Shown here one piece after another: positions 47,795-60,380 of a DNA stretch of 64,000 bases. Both the position numbers and the translations under genes were made by a program. Every line of letters begins with the position of its first letter. Positions within the stretch are counted from its first letter, which is position 1. The stretch spans positions 334,605,211 through 334,669,210 of the forward strand of contig CM042696.1 in assembly GCA_023614405.1 (NCBI GenBank), given 5' to 3'. The notes under the pieces are model-generated. The model worked only from the letters and a program-made list of their open reading frames with translations. It was not told the DNA's origin and did no database searches. This DNA is from Avena insularis. Taxonomy: Eukaryota; Streptophyta; Magnoliopsida; Poales; Poaceae.

Positions 47795-47796
47795 TC

Positions 47797-50700
47797 TGTA
47801 ACACCCCACCATTAGAGCTTAGAAATAAGCGGAACACAGGTGTGTGCATTGCATTCATGCATAGAAAATCCAGATAATTTTCGCGCTTTTAAATAAAACT
47901 TGTCAAAGTGATTGAAGCTTCTCTTAACTTGGTGGAACTAAAGTAGATCATCAAGTTGATTGCGATAAGTTTCAATATGACCTTTGCTAAAACCTTATCA
48001 TTGGGTAATATAATTTGATCTAAGGGTAGATCAAATATAATAAAACTAAGTCACAACACGCTACTTAATAAGGAGTCTTGATCTTCTAGAGATCATTACA
48101 TGGTATTCCATACAACCACTCAAGGATGAATACTTAATATTCTAAAGGTGATATTAAGATATTACCTACCATAAACTTTGCATACCAAGTTAAGTAGATA
48201 ACTTAAGTAAAACAAACCCTATAACTAAATATGGAAACACTTGTTTGCCATAGTTACTCCTACCATGGGTATCATGGTAGTTCTTAAACATTAACTCTTG
48301 TCACAAATAGAGTAGAAAGGAAGTCAAGCCAAGACCATCCAGCTACTACTCTTAATATGATATTAAGAGGTGACATTCCTATTTAACCAAGTCCTAGTAT
48401 CAAGTGATCATCAATATTGAGTGATCAATTCTTGACCTAGAACTTATTGACTCATAGCCTTTGGCTTATTGTGTTGATGTTCCAAATACTTTCAGTAAGT
48501 TAATCAAAAGGAAGAACTAGATATGGTTGAGTGTACCATCATCAATGGAATGTGATCCTTAGTGGAGATCAAACCATTTGATGTTAGAGGAGTTAACTCA
48601 CTCCTGAGTTAACTAGAAGCAGTATTTAAACCAGGAAGTAGCTAGTAATTGAGGAACTATGAGAAAGCTAGTAGTATTAGTACATTAGATAACAATCTTG
48701 TTAGGACAAGTGGATATAGACTTAGAATAAGCTTGCTTAACAAGATAAGTCTATAGAGAGACTAGTACAAGTTTACTACTTAGTTGAGTATAGATCTTGA
48801 TCAAACAATTAGAAGCCTAAGCTTTGTATGATCAAAGGATGGTGGTCAATATTCTCAAGTCACTTGAGAATAGATAATTAGGTGTTGAAGAAGAGTTATG
48901 AATATACCAAGTTAGGCAAGTCCTAGGAAGCTGAATCATCTAGCTTGAACATTAGAAGTCAAGTTAGAGTATGATAAAGTATATAACATGAATATATGGA
49001 GTAGTTGGAAGTGTAGTAGATTTATCAAGCTAATACAAGAACAAACTTGTATTGTGGAGAGTAGTACCATACTTATTCTAGAAGATTGATATCCTTTGTA
49101 TGTATAGTAAGGAATGTAGTCTTGCAAGCCTTGGAAGAAGTTGCAAGATGAAGTTAAGGAAGTTAATAGATGGAGTTAGCAGTACCTACATTGATAGGTG
49201 CATCAATGGTAGTTAATTAAGAGGAGTTATATATTAAGAGTAAGAATGGAGTATTGTAGAAGTGACATGACCATGTCATCATATGACGATGGATATGGTG
49301 GAGTCAGATGATTATCTTATTCAGGAAGATGTGATCTTTGTGAATAAGATAAGAGAGATTTATACAGTATATTTAGGAAAGGAATTCCTTATCTCAAGAT
49401 ATCCTTAGTGAGGTATTAAGGTAAGGATTCTTAGGAGCCTTAACCAAGAATGTATCAAGCCATGACAAGACCCATGTCCACTCTATTATTCAAAACCCTA
49501 GAATCAAATGGATAATGAAACCATTTCCTATTACTAAGTAACCATTGAACAATACCTCTTAGACAATTAAAGCTTCCAAGAGATAATTAGAGAACTAGGT
49601 GAGTGTTTGAGAAGCCTTACCCAGTTGATTATCTTAAACCCTAATAGAAACCTAGAATGATAGAATTATCATGATCACTTTACTAAGTAATTCCAATATC
49701 TCACTCTATGTGGAGATATCAAACCCACTCATAGATTTAGAAGTAGTTTCCCTAAATCTTGATCCTTGTCTTTATTTATAATTTGATATGGGTTATTAAA
49801 TCCTCTCAAAACCTATGTACCTATATTTTATAAATCTTAGTATTTCTCTATTCATGATTGTTATTTATTTATTATTACCTAACCAAAAGTGTTATGTGGT
49901 AATTCTAAAGTTTACAAACAAAGTAGAATTGGATTTGGCAAAATTACCAAATATAGAGAACCCTGAAACCTATATCATCCCATCATGAACCACAAAGATT
50001 AATACTTTATTATGTATATAGATAAATCTTTAATAAAGATAAGTAGGAACAAGATTCTATATACATCAATAATCATCACAAACTAGTACCATTAAGATTA
50101 TTAAGTAAGAACGGAATTATTTCTATGAAATCATACTAAAAGACAAAAACCCTAAATTATATTTACTTAATTTAGTCCTTCATATAGTTATGAATAGTTA
50201 AAATACTAAAAAGGAATGCAAACTCAACTAGTTACATTAAATATGTCAAAACCTTATTGATTCAATGAGTGTTAGATATTTGAATCATTAAAAGGATCCA
50301 AATTAAAAGGAATATTCTAAAATAGAATTGAAAACATAAAAGGAAAAGGAAATAGAGCTGTCAGCGGAACCGGCCCACGGCCCACTTGCTCTCTCGCCTA
50401 ACCAATGCTCGCGAGCAACGGCAGTAAAAATCCGCATGCTTTGCCACGACCCAGTACTAGCCCATCTCACCTCTCACTCTCTCACTGTCAGGTGGGACCG
50501 AAGAAGGACTGCGGGTTGAGACCAAGTTTTGACCAGGGGGTTTCGTGCAAAATAGCCATCATCGTCACAACAACACACACAGACTGCTCGCTGGCCGGAG
50601 CTTTGCCGTCCGCCGCCACGCCATGACGTAAGCCTTGTCTAGATTCATGCCACCAACGCCTGGAGGGGACAAGAAGGCCACCGTGATGTCCTGACCATCC

Positions 50701-53700
50701 TCATCCTTAATTCCCCTCTTCTGTTTCCTCTTTGTGCTGCGAGGGGCAGAAGTTTACCTCACCGGAGTTCGTTGTTCTCGTCGCCTCCGACCACCAGAGC
50801 TCCAACGGAGGGCACTCTCGTGCTCGCCGTACTCTTCTCGTTCTTCCTAGCCAGCCCACAGTCGCCCGAGGGCCCCAAATCAAGTGAATCGACACCTCGG
50901 TCTACCGCTCGCCGTCGACCATGGCAACACCGTCCGAGCTAGCCTCTCCTCGCCGTCGCCTCTACAAGCTTCTAGGTAAGTTTCTGATTCTGATGAACCT
51001 CTTCGATTAGATCCTAGCCTGCCGTAGCACCGCCTCCACGAGCACTCGACACCGCCGCTGCTGGCCATCATCGTGTTGCCGTCTCCGGTGACCATTCCTG
51101 GGCGGCGCAACCACTATGTGGTTCGTCGTGATGCACTGAATCGAATAGAACCAACTCCCGCTTGCTCGCGTGCCTCTGGTCGAGAAATTGATTGATGATT
51201 TGAGGACCATCCTTGGCTGACATCATGCCGACGACATTACTGCCACCCTCAGCGTTGTTGACCAGTCGTTGCTCATGTGGCAGTCGATGTAGTCTAGACC
51301 CCACCTGTCTGTGACTCTAGGGTAGGTTCAATTGGGTGTAAATTGATCTTTATTTCGTGTGGCAGATGACGTGGCCACGGGCCCATTAGTTAGTGTCTGT
51401 GGCTAGGTTAGATAGCAGTGTAAAAAGTATTATCTGTTTAAGTAATTAGATAAAACAAATCAGTTTAAATATAAATATAATTCCCGAAAATTAATAAAAG
51501 GGTTAAATCTTGTTAATTCTATATCTTTTGTTTTATAATTCAGAAAAATGCATATAATATATCAAAATGCTTTGAAAAATAAAATCTATAATTTAAGCTT
51601 ATTATCAAATATTATTATGTTAATTATTTAAATATTTATTATTTAATAAATATTTTGTAAGTTATAAAACTTTAAACATTCATATTTTAATATTGGTTAA
51701 TAAGGAAAAATAATAATATACCAAAATTCTTATAAAAACAAAATCTACATTTATAAACTCGTTCCAATTATTTTTGTATCCTTTAACGAATATTTATTAT
51801 TTGTTTAGTATTTATCAAGTGAATAAACTTCTAAAAATCATATCGTATTATTTAAAAATCACAAGATACTTATAATATACAAAAATGATCACAAAAATAA
51901 ATTCTCCACATTAAAAATGTCAACTCCCACTTTTGAAGTAAAATAAAAGATAAAGGTGTACCAAATCTTATTTAAACACTTTTCCTTTATTTTAATTCAT
52001 TAAAAGTATATAAACCTTTACTAATGTCTTTAGCATTATTTGTTTGAAGTATAAACAAATGTAATAACAAGTCAATTAATGTTAAGTGAAGATAACATAG
52101 GTAAAACCATTTTAAAATATATCTACTAAAACTATCATCTCAAATTAAAGGTATTTTAATTTTCCTAAAAAGATTTTATCAATTATAAAATCAACTAAAG
52201 TAGTATAATTGTTCATCACAAGAATCCTATTCACTTATAATATGATTGTTTAATGTAGTAAGGTCTTCCTTTTTAATAATCTTAGCTAATAAGAAAACCT
52301 TAAAGTGTTAACTTTAAGTTTGAATACTTTTTACTTTGTAAAAGTAATCTTTCCTCAAAGATTATTCTTTTAAGAAACAATAAAAGTAATCCTTGAACAC
52401 CTATTTAAAACTCTAATGGATTCTTAATCTTGTTTAAGAAGTATTTTAGTTACCATGATCCATTTGAATGCTTTAGTATTGCATACTACTTGTTGTATTC
52501 ACTTAATATTTCACACACACTTTCACAAGCATTAATAAGACGCACAAGTGTGAATTTGTTATAAAAGTGCAACACATTACAAAGAACTCATTCCTAAGTT
52601 TCCGAACCCTAGATTAGATACGACTATTCCGGGGTTTCGCGTTTATCAAATTACATTGCATTACTTATGCATCGTTGCATCTTGCTTCTTTAAACATTAG
52701 TCCTTGCCGGACAAATGATGTTGTTTATAGAATTTGGATCTTTTAAAGTCTTGAAGACCATGCGTGCACAATCTTGCAATCACAAAAGGTAAGTTCACAA
52801 CTTGCTCATGTATTTTGATTATTTTCTATGCTTGTAACTCAACTATGTCATCACCTGCATTTCAAAAAGGTCGAAAACACTATTTTCACAATTAACCAGG
52901 GTGATCAGCTAATCTATAATAACTAGCAATGGAGACGCCATTGTATAGTAATGTATCATCTAGGACTTAACAACCAATGTCGCCAATGATTCTAGCACCG
53001 TATATCACGCGTCAACCATGAGATTTGGAATGGGACGGAGAAGTTAGTTGTATCTTCTTCCTTTCATATGGAGGCAAGATGACCTTATCGGGACGTTGGG
53101 ATTCCTGGTATGGATCCAAAACATGGGTGGGCACCCTTAGGCCCCACGATTTTGGTGTCTAGATTATTTATGAATGGCTGCCGGAGGTATAGTTGGGCCT
53201 TTTATGGAGCTTACCAGGGGCATCACCACTTCATAGAGTCTTCGGGTACTCACCAGGGTTATTGCTTTCCCTAGTTGGAGGCTTAACGGAGGTGTAGTCA
53301 GCCCTAGAGGATCATGCAGACATATGGGGTCGTGGAGAGGGTAGTGATTGGCTTCGATCTTAGACTGGGCCCCATACCAAGGAAGTATGGACAAGGTCAT
53401 GACTTGGTTGTGCAACAAGGATAAGGTCTCTTGTGGGAAAAGTGACGCACCTCTGCAGAGTGTAAGATTTGTGATAGGTTACTCCCTATTTCGGGAAGGA
53501 TCTACGAACGCGGTAGGAAAGGAACCCCATGAAGGTTCTGGTCAACCTGTGAAGGCTGTCGGACATAGTTTTTAGAATAAAAGCAATCTTTGAAGAAATG
53601 TTTACAAAAACCTGCATTCCCTACGACCTCTGGTCTATGGCTGTAGAGATAGTGCATCATACACTCCTTTTTAGTGAACTTGCTGAGTACGCTCGTACTC

Positions 53701-54198
53701 AACCGTACCTTCTTAACCCTTGCTAGGTTCTAAGCTATTGAAGACGATGTCAACATCAATTTGTGCTCAAGAAACCATCATTGACAACTCAAGTTCTTCA
53801 ATAAAGTCAATGAAGTCAACATATACATCAGCTGAAGTGAAGATAAAGTGTCGGTTTAGATAGGAGTAGATTCTCTAGCCATAAAACCTATTTTTGTAGA
53901 GCATTGCAATAGTAGCAATGGCAAGCCAAATAGTTTTAATACTAGTCTTAGGTACTAGATATTTCTGAGTTATTATTTCTAGTTCTTCTTTGTAAGAAGT
54001 TCTTTCTCTCTCTTTAACCTAGAGTGTTCTCTAGATCTTTCGTAAAGAGTCGAGTTGTAATCTATAGTCATGTCTTGGACCTGATGTGTTTCTGTTGTAC
54101 CACTCTGAGGGATGTAATACTAGTGAACGGTGTTTCATTGGTGTTATGTCAACGACTATAGTATACTACATCATGCAGTGGTATGTTGGGTCACCGCA
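47797..54198 (+). repeat. B 3' LTR, 6402 bp
   Basis: This is an uninterrupted copy and serves as the reference for the 5' LTR. It starts TGTAACACCCC and ends GGGTCACCGCA. A GC-rich block (50345-51350) lies between two AT-rich blocks. No ORF above 90 codons with recognisable motifs was found. Confidence 0.95.
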
Positions 54199-54785
54199 CC
54201 GAGTTAACCAGGACCGAGCCGGGTTACCACTTGGCTTACGAGGGAAGGAAGGAATCTTCTTGGTCAAAGGTTTTCTCTCTCCACTTTAGCATGATCTTAG
54301 AGGACAGAGGGATGGACTAGTGAGTACGGGCCGACGTTTCCTATGTCGGGTGACGTTGGCTATGTCGGATGACACCACGTCGCATAGGGGCTCAGAGAGG
54401 CTGATGCCATGAGTCTAGATCAGCCTAGACAGAGAAAAGAGGTGCACCGCTTTGCTATTTTGGGAGAAACATATTCGGTGAATATTCCTTCCACGTATGA
54501 CCTAACTTGTAACCAAGCCCCCCCATATAAGGAGGGCAGGATCTCCATAGAGAGGGTCGACCATTTTACTAATTGAAAACCCTAGTGGGTTTTGTGGGTA
54601 GTAGAGAAGTTCATCCTCTTTCTCCCGAAGAACAGCTCAAGGAGCCCTTGTAATCCACCATTGTCAAGAGAGAATACAAAGATCTGTGTGTGGAATCACC
54701 ACACTATCCCTCCCTGAATACCTCTAGTGCTCATTGGACCCATCTTTAGCCTATACATGGCATCTTCCATGCCACCACCACGACA
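54199..54785 (+). repeat. A2 3' LTR, second part (begins with right copy of ccgag)
   Basis: It continues 25226-25444 after the B insertion. The first five bases, ccgag, are the target duplication. A core promoter-like catataaggagggcagg is at 54524-54540. The LTR ends CCACCACCACGACA at 54785, the same kind of end as the A1 LTR. The total length without B is about 801 bp. The following taaga would be the target duplication of A2, but the left copy is lost. Confidence 0.8.
54524..54535 (+). promoter_or_regulatory. TATA-like element in A2 3' LTR
   Basis: catataaggagg follows a short C run, the usual context of Tat LTR promoters (cccc...tataaggaggg). Confidence 0.55.
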
Positions 54786-55705
54786 TAAGATTTGAGGAAT
54801 CGTTCCATGGACTTGCGTTTCCCAATAAACCATAGGAGTATGGAGTGTTTGAGAAATGTAATCAATCCTTGTTTGACATGGTACGATCAATGGTGTTATT
54901 TATAAAACTGCCATTATGTCTTAAAAATTAAGATTTAGAGACTATCGCTTTTACACTAAAAAGTGCGCCATAAGATCTATGTCTTTGGATAAAACCTAGT
55001 TGTATTTTCTTAAATTTTGGTATGCTAGGCATAAGTAAAATGTTTATAAATAAAGTCGGATGAGCATATCTTTGTTGGTTATCCCAAGTAACCATGGGGT
55101 ATTCCTCCACAACACCGAAGACAAAAGTGATTGTCGCTTAGAATGTCAACTTTCTTGAGATGGATTTTTTGTGAAAAGTTAAGTGGGAGGACAATAGAAC
55201 TTTGATAAGGTCATTCAACCTTAGCTATATGTGTTGAGCCGCGTAGCGCCAGAAAATGTCCCGGAGGCGGCTACAATGCTAATGACTCACGTGCCTCAAA
55301 GGTTGTGGTCACGAAGATCTAAGTTCCTATTGAACCACGTAGGTCGGGGAAACAATCAAATTGTAAGATTTGAGATTTAATCATTATTGTTTGACAATGA
55401 TGAACCGACTACATAAAAAGAAGGAATGATGTGCCCTAACTCTATAAAATGGCTAGAAGATATAAAAATCCGTGATAGTTCCATACACGAGAAACAAAGT
55501 TACTAAACTTGGAAGACCCTCTAGAAGGCATAAAGCCTATCATTCATATTTGGATCTATAAAGAAACATACATGGATGTTTTACAACTATGAAATAGTTG
55601 ACATGTCGGTAAAGAGCTTACTAAAATGTTCAAGGAGTTGACTATGACAATATTTGATCTTTCATAGCGATATTTAGTTTGGACAGATAATTGTAGCAAC
55701 CACTA
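54786..55705 (+). pseudogene. Decayed copia pol fragment (integrase end to reverse transcriptase)
   Basis: No long ORF remains, but reading successive frames shows the copia Pol order. GVSERRN with FDMVRSM lies near 54845-54895 (integrase end), then KSDEHIFVGYPK near 55060-55090. KTKVIVA-like and NVNFLEMDF-like segments follow near 55120-55165. IKWLEDIK, then a region that aligns with the ESMYENQVW linker, lies near 55440-55560. Finally NVQGVDYD lies near 55625-55660 in RT. Homology continues up to the insertion of D. It is a different and much older copia than the one at 1-7158. A2 abuts its left side and D cuts its right side. Confidence 0.8.
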
Positions 55706-57150
55706 TGATAGCTGTGAGATTTGACACATTTTTGATTGTTTTCTTCTGGATTTGATCGTTTTCTAGCTTTAGCTAACGCTAATACTTCGGTACCAAAGAA
55801 AACTTGGTTTTTAATATGTGTTTCAGGTTCTGAACATCAATAGAAGGTTTTAACAAGAGAAACACAATATTTAGGTGAAAACAAGCAATTCTCTTTTTGG
55901 AAGCAATCAAGGGAAGCATACAGAAGCTTTAACGAGCAACTATACGATGGGAATATTTTCTGGCCGTATAGTTCCCGCCGTATAGCTGCCGTCGCCTCCA
56001 TCTTGTCAAAAGGGACAACCTTCGTGAAGAGGCCAGACATGAAATCATAACACAGCAGCCACCATCCCATCCAGAAAGGAGGAAGAAGAGATCCAGAGAA
56101 GAAGGGGTAGACGTTCTTCATCTCGCTCCATGATCTTCGACCTCCCAGCCATCACACCCTCATAGCAATTACTTGTACTTGAGAGAGAGATCTTCACTTT
56201 GCAATATTAGGGTTTTCTTCCTATCTTGAATTGTGTTGGATTACTTTTCTATTCTTATTGTGGATCTCCACAGTAATATCGAGAAGAACTCCCTTTATTT
56301 AATTATATCGATGATGCTTTCTTCTCTCATGTGTGAGTAAGTTCCTTGGGCGTGGGAGACATAATGGATTTGTGAGATGTGATGTGCCTCCATATATTTT
56401 CCATTAGTTTGTGGTTGATTTTAATTACTATATTATGTGTGCTTGACTATATGTGTGATGCCTAATGCTTGTTGTCCAATTAAGGGTCCAAACAACATGA
56501 TGCTTTGTTCTACATAGATAAGATCTTGTTCGCTAGCAGACCGGTGACCCCCGAGTGACACAGGGATATCAATGGGAAACTAGTTGAATCGAGGATCACG
56601 AGGAACCACTATGCTTAGTACATTAGTCCGATCCAAGGAGCTTAATTGCTAAGAAACCTGAAGGATCTTAATCGTCTAGTTACTGACCATGGTTTTGGTA
56701 ATAGGCTAGTAGGATTATTGAAGTTGGGATGAAATCTACCAAGAAGAGTCCTGGCTAATTATGGGTTGCTCGCCTACACATATACTTATAAGGTTATAAT
56801 TATTACACTTATCATTCGTCCACCTGGCACAGCCACTATCACCATGAACTGTATCTCCCCGCACCTTCTTTGTCATCTGCAAAAAACCACAAACAATCGA
56901 ATTGTTCTTTACTTTTATGCTTCTTTGTCACTATCACCATGAAGAGTTTACATTTTAGTATTATTTAAATACATCCTGTTTAATCCAAATGTCATTCTTA
57001 TTTCCACATGTGTAGTCAATTCACTCGAAGACATGTGACAACTTTGAGTGTGATAGAGACTTCACTCATAAACACTTACCTTTGGGCTCCCCATGGGATC
57101 GATATCTATACTTCGAAACTAGCTACAAATGATCTGTGCACTTCCAGACA
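55706..57150 (+). repeat. D 5' LTR, right boundary approximate
   Basis: The start is fixed by the second copy at 63388. The end is uncertain because the 3' LTR is cut by the window. A candidate end is ccagaca at 57150, 13 bases before the primer site. It carries one copy of the dyad repeat unit at about 55924-56012. Confidence 0.75.
55924..56012 (+). repeat. Dyad repeat unit in the D 5' LTR
   Basis: The unit aagctttaacgagcaactat, acgatgggaatattttc, tggccgtatagtt matches the internal array at 59814-60380. aactatacg and ccgtatagtt are inverted repeats around an AT-rich loop. Confidence 0.85.
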
Positions 57151-57163
57151 TAAGGCTATTTTC

Positions 57164-57181
57164 TAGCACCGTTGCCGGGAA
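57164..57181 (+). promoter_or_regulatory. D primer binding site, tRNA-Asp type, degraded
   Basis: tagcaccgttgccgggaa resembles TGGCGCCGTTGCCGGGGA, the tRNA-Asp primer site of Athila and many gypsy elements, with about three changes. Confidence 0.75.
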
Positions 57182-57232
57182 GCTAAGTGCTAAGTGTTTG
57201 TGTCTTGACATTTCAGGTGTTACTACTAAAAA

Positions 57233-58860
57233 ATGGTCTCCATAGGAAACAAAGGGTCTTTACGCTCTAGTAGGACCTATTTACCAGATTATTTTGAGCA
57301 CGTGCCTATTCAAAGGCGCGAGGAAGTTATTGAAAAACTTTTAAGATTAGATAAGGTTGAAGTTGAAAACCTTAGTGATTTTATGGAAATCATGTCCATT
57401 TATAGGGAAACTCCCAAGAAACCTAAGAAAACTCTTAGAGAATACAGTGCTCCAAACTCTACATTCCTTAAACAACCAATAGAATTTCCTAATCCTAGAG
57501 TAAGAGAATATCGATTTGATGGTGGAATTATTAAAATTTTGCAGGAAAAAGCTTTTCAGTGGAAGGGAAGATGACGACCCAGGAAGACATATTAGAGAGT
57601 TTGACGATGTGATGACAACACTTGGACCAAAAGGTTTGCGAAGAGACTTCTCTCGTCTAAATATTTTTTGTTGGTCTCTTAAAGGTATGGCTCTAGACTG
57701 GTTATATTCTCTCCCTCGTCATTACATTAAATGTTGGGAAAACTGTATTGTTAAATTCATAAACATGTTTAATCCTTTTAAAAAGGTAACTGCAACTTGA
57801 AAGAATATAGGCAACTTTAGTCAGAACGTGGCAGAAAACTATCCACAAGCCTAGGGTAGATTCTTTGGAATGATCAATAGAATTCCTAATCATGGTTATT
57901 CTAAATCAACTATTTTCCATTTATTTTACCATGGTCTTAATACTCAAAGCAGAGAGTTGCTTCACTTATCAGCGGGAGGATCGATAAATACTTTAAATAT
58001 TAAAGCATGTTTGGAATTGATGTCTACTAGGGATAAGAATGATTCTTTATATAATCCTGATTTCGACACTAAGATGGAAAAAGGGATGCTTCATATAACT
58101 CTTGATCTTATGCCTGACGTACGCAAAACAATGAAAGAAAAAGTTATACCTTCTAAACTTGTTAAGGAAAACAAAGTAGACTTGTTACAAGTTTTTACTG
58201 AAAAAGATGAAACTAGATTTTTTTTTCAAGAATTAAAACATCGACAAGAAAAATCTCATAATAACCTGCATAAGAAATTTCAAAGACATAAGAAGATTTT
58301 GGTGGAACTCACAGAAAATTATAATGAGATTGGCCAAGAAATAAAATTATTTCACAAGTACCTTAGTATGATTGAAACCCAATGTGAACAAATAGCATCT
58401 GGTTATCAAATTTTTCTTCAAGATTTATTCCTATTTCAACTAATGTTGTTACAAGGGGAGGTGCAGTTGTTACAGGACCATTATGACCACCCGAATATGA
58501 AGCTGAAAAAATCATAAGGAAAAAGCCTTTCTCAAAGAAAGCCAAGAAGATGATACACTAGTGGATCCTCAAGATGAAACTGCTCAAGAAACACAAGATA
58601 AAAAACATGGAGGAGCAAAATGATGAATAGGATGAGTGTTATGACTTTGATGCAGAGATAGTTGATCCAAGAGAAGAAAAGGAGATAAGCAATGAAGATG
58701 AAGTTGCTGTAGTAGAAAAGAAGAAGAGCGATAAGAAGCAACAAAAGAGCCTGATCCCCCACAAAAGGTAAGAGACAAAATAAGTAAGATGAACAAAAGC
58801 TTCCTTATCCAGATCAAAAAAAGAAAGCACCGGATCAGGTAATCTATGATTCTTTCAAAA
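57233..58860 (+). pseudogene. gag: D Gag (Athila type), broken
   Basis: ATG at 57233 (MVSIGNKGSLRSSRTYLPDY). After a shift near 57530 the Retrotrans_gag domain reads GREDDDPGRHIREFDDVMTT, RLNIFCWSLKGMALDWLYSL, FINMFNPFKK, then HGYSKSTIFHLFYHGLNTQS and LLHLSAGGSINTL. This is the Athila-lineage Gag pattern. A TGA (57798-57800) and a TAG (57852-57854) interrupt the domain. The part to 58517 holds a coiled-coil, glutamine/lysine-rich stretch. Past a TAA at 58515-58517, an acidic and basic linker (DAEIVDPREEKEI) continues with stops to the protease. Gag would form the particle. Confidence 0.85.
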
Positions 58861-59510
58861 AGGCACTTGGTGATCTTCGTCTAGAAATTCCATTTGCGGA
58901 TACAATAAAAGTTCCTACCTATTCTAAATTCCTCTGTGATATTCTTAGTAGAAAGAAAGAAATAACTAAAACCGCTGCCATGGTGACTAGTTATCCTGCT
59001 AATGGGAAGCTATTATCTAAATCGGGACGGAATACCAACTATTTCATGCTCAATTCGCAAAACAGATATTCACAATGCCTTGTGTGATTTAGGTGCAATA
59101 GTTAGTGTAATGCCATACTCCCTCTATAAAAAGTTAGGATTAGGGGAGTATTCCCCTACTACTATCACTTACAGATGGCTGATAACTCCACTAAACAACC
59201 CGTTGGTATGATTGAGGATGTCCTACTTAGAATAGATGAGAACGTTATTCCCATTGATTTTATTATTCTTGAAATGCCAGAGGATGAAAAATTATCAATA
59301 ATACTTGGAAGACCTTTCCTTAGTACTGCAGGAGCATCAGTTGATTCTGCTGAGGGAAAAATAATCTTCAATGTTTATGATGCTAAAATCATCCGGTATT
59401 TTCCAAAGAAGCTAGAAGCAGGCGAAAGATATATTCCACCGGCAAAAAGAGTTCATGTGGTAAGTGCCTTTGACAAGGGGCAACCCAAGGTAAGAATTCG
59501 AGAACAATAA
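58861..59510 (+). pseudogene. D aspartic protease (Athila type), broken
   Basis: The region begins KALGDLRLEIPFADTIKVPT (the Athila pre-protease linker). The catalytic region is ALCDLGAIVSVMPYSLYKKL near 59065-59130, then a shift near 59175, then ADNSTKQPVGMIEDVLLRID, DFIILEMPEDEKLSIILGRP and FLSTAGASVDSAEG. The order and wording follow the Athila protease (CDLGASV, ILGRPFL). The ORF ends at TAA 59508-59510. No RT follows, unlike a complete element. Confidence 0.86.
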
Positions 59511-59813
59511 AGCGGTTGAATTATTCAACAATTCTTAATAAAATGCTTAATGGGAGTCAACCCATCACATTAATAAAATAATTTAAAGAATAATATGTTC
59601 ATCGCATTCCTACAACTTTTTCACAGACATTCTTGCTGAAGCGCGCCCATGATGTTGCAGCTGACAAAAAGTAGTAGAAATATTGATTGAACAAGCGTAG
59701 AATAAGTATAAAAATAAAAGTTTGAGTTTTATATACAAAAACTAGCTTACTCATTTTGTACAGATTAAAAAGTGAATCTCTGAAATTATTGGGTGAAAAG
59801 GCTTGATACTAAA
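59511..59813. other. D spacer after protease
   Basis: About 300 bp is AT-rich, with no coding pattern and no RT motif. It leads into the tandem array. Confidence 0.6.
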
Positions 59814-60380
59814 GGTTTAACGACCAACTATATGGCGGGAATACAAATTCCAGCCGTATAGTTCCGACCATATAGTTATCGTTGCCTTTGTAAAATTTAT
59901 TTTCCAGGAGACAGAAGGTTTAACGACCAACTATATGGCAGGAATAAAAATTCCAGCCGTATAGTTTCGGCCGTATAGCTATTGATGTCTTTGTCAAAAT
60001 TCTGTCCTAGGGTACTGATGGTTTAATGACCAACTATACGGCGGGAATAAAAATTACAGCCGTATAGTCCTGGTCGTATAGATATCGATGTCTTCGTCAA
60101 AATTATCTCCTAGGGTACTGATGGTTTAACGACCAACTATACGGTGGGAATAAAAATTCCAGCCATATAGTTATCGATGCCTGTTTCAAAAAATTTATCT
60201 CGAGGACACAGAAGGTTTGACGACCAACTATACGGCATGACCATTTTGATCTGGTCGTATAGTTGCGCCCGTATAGCTGCGATCTGACATAAAGAAACCC
60301 TAATTGTTGATGCCGCCGCAACTATACGGTGGGAAGCACTTATCCCACCCATATAGTTGTGGCTGTATAGTTCGGCACGA
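59814..60380 (+). repeat. Tandem array of dyad-symmetric repeats in D
   Basis: Units start at 59814, 59917, 60020, 60123 and 60214 (spacing 103, 103, 103 and 91), and a partial unit lies near 60311. Each has ggtttaacgaccaactatac, gggaataaaaattcc and gccgtatagtt: an inverted repeat with arms aactatacggc and gccgtatagtt around a loop. Most have a third ccgtatagct arm. Loops are A-rich. The unit near 60320 has a 15-bp stem with arms tggga and tccca extending it. The same unit is in both LTRs. Confidence 0.93.

Larger units (their letters stand above)
45324..47796 (+). other. B internal domain, no coding capacity
   Basis: About 2.47 kb lies between the LTRs. The longest open frames (under 100 codons) show no retroelement motif on either strand. 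It is AT-rich and holds only the primer site at the start and the purine tract at the end. A second short match to the primer motif (agctggtatccgtagttggtatcc) occurs at 46873-46896, with no known role. Confidence 0.8.
25445..54198 (+). mobile_element. B: gypsy-like element with 6.4-kb LTRs and no gag-pol (LARD-like)
   Basis: Both ends are defined: TGTAACGCCCC at 25445 and GGGTCACCGCA at 54198, flanked by the 5-bp duplication ccgag. The 5' LTR is 25445-28581 plus 42067-45323 (about 6394 bp without C) and the 3' LTR is 47797-54198 (6402 bp). The interior (45324-47796) has an iMet primer site and a purine tract, but no recognisable gag, PR, RT or IN. By hand count there are about 7 differences in the first 186 aligned LTR bases. 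Long LTRs with an empty interior fit the LARD class, which needs proteins of another element. The purine tract and LTR start resemble those of C. Confidence 0.9.
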
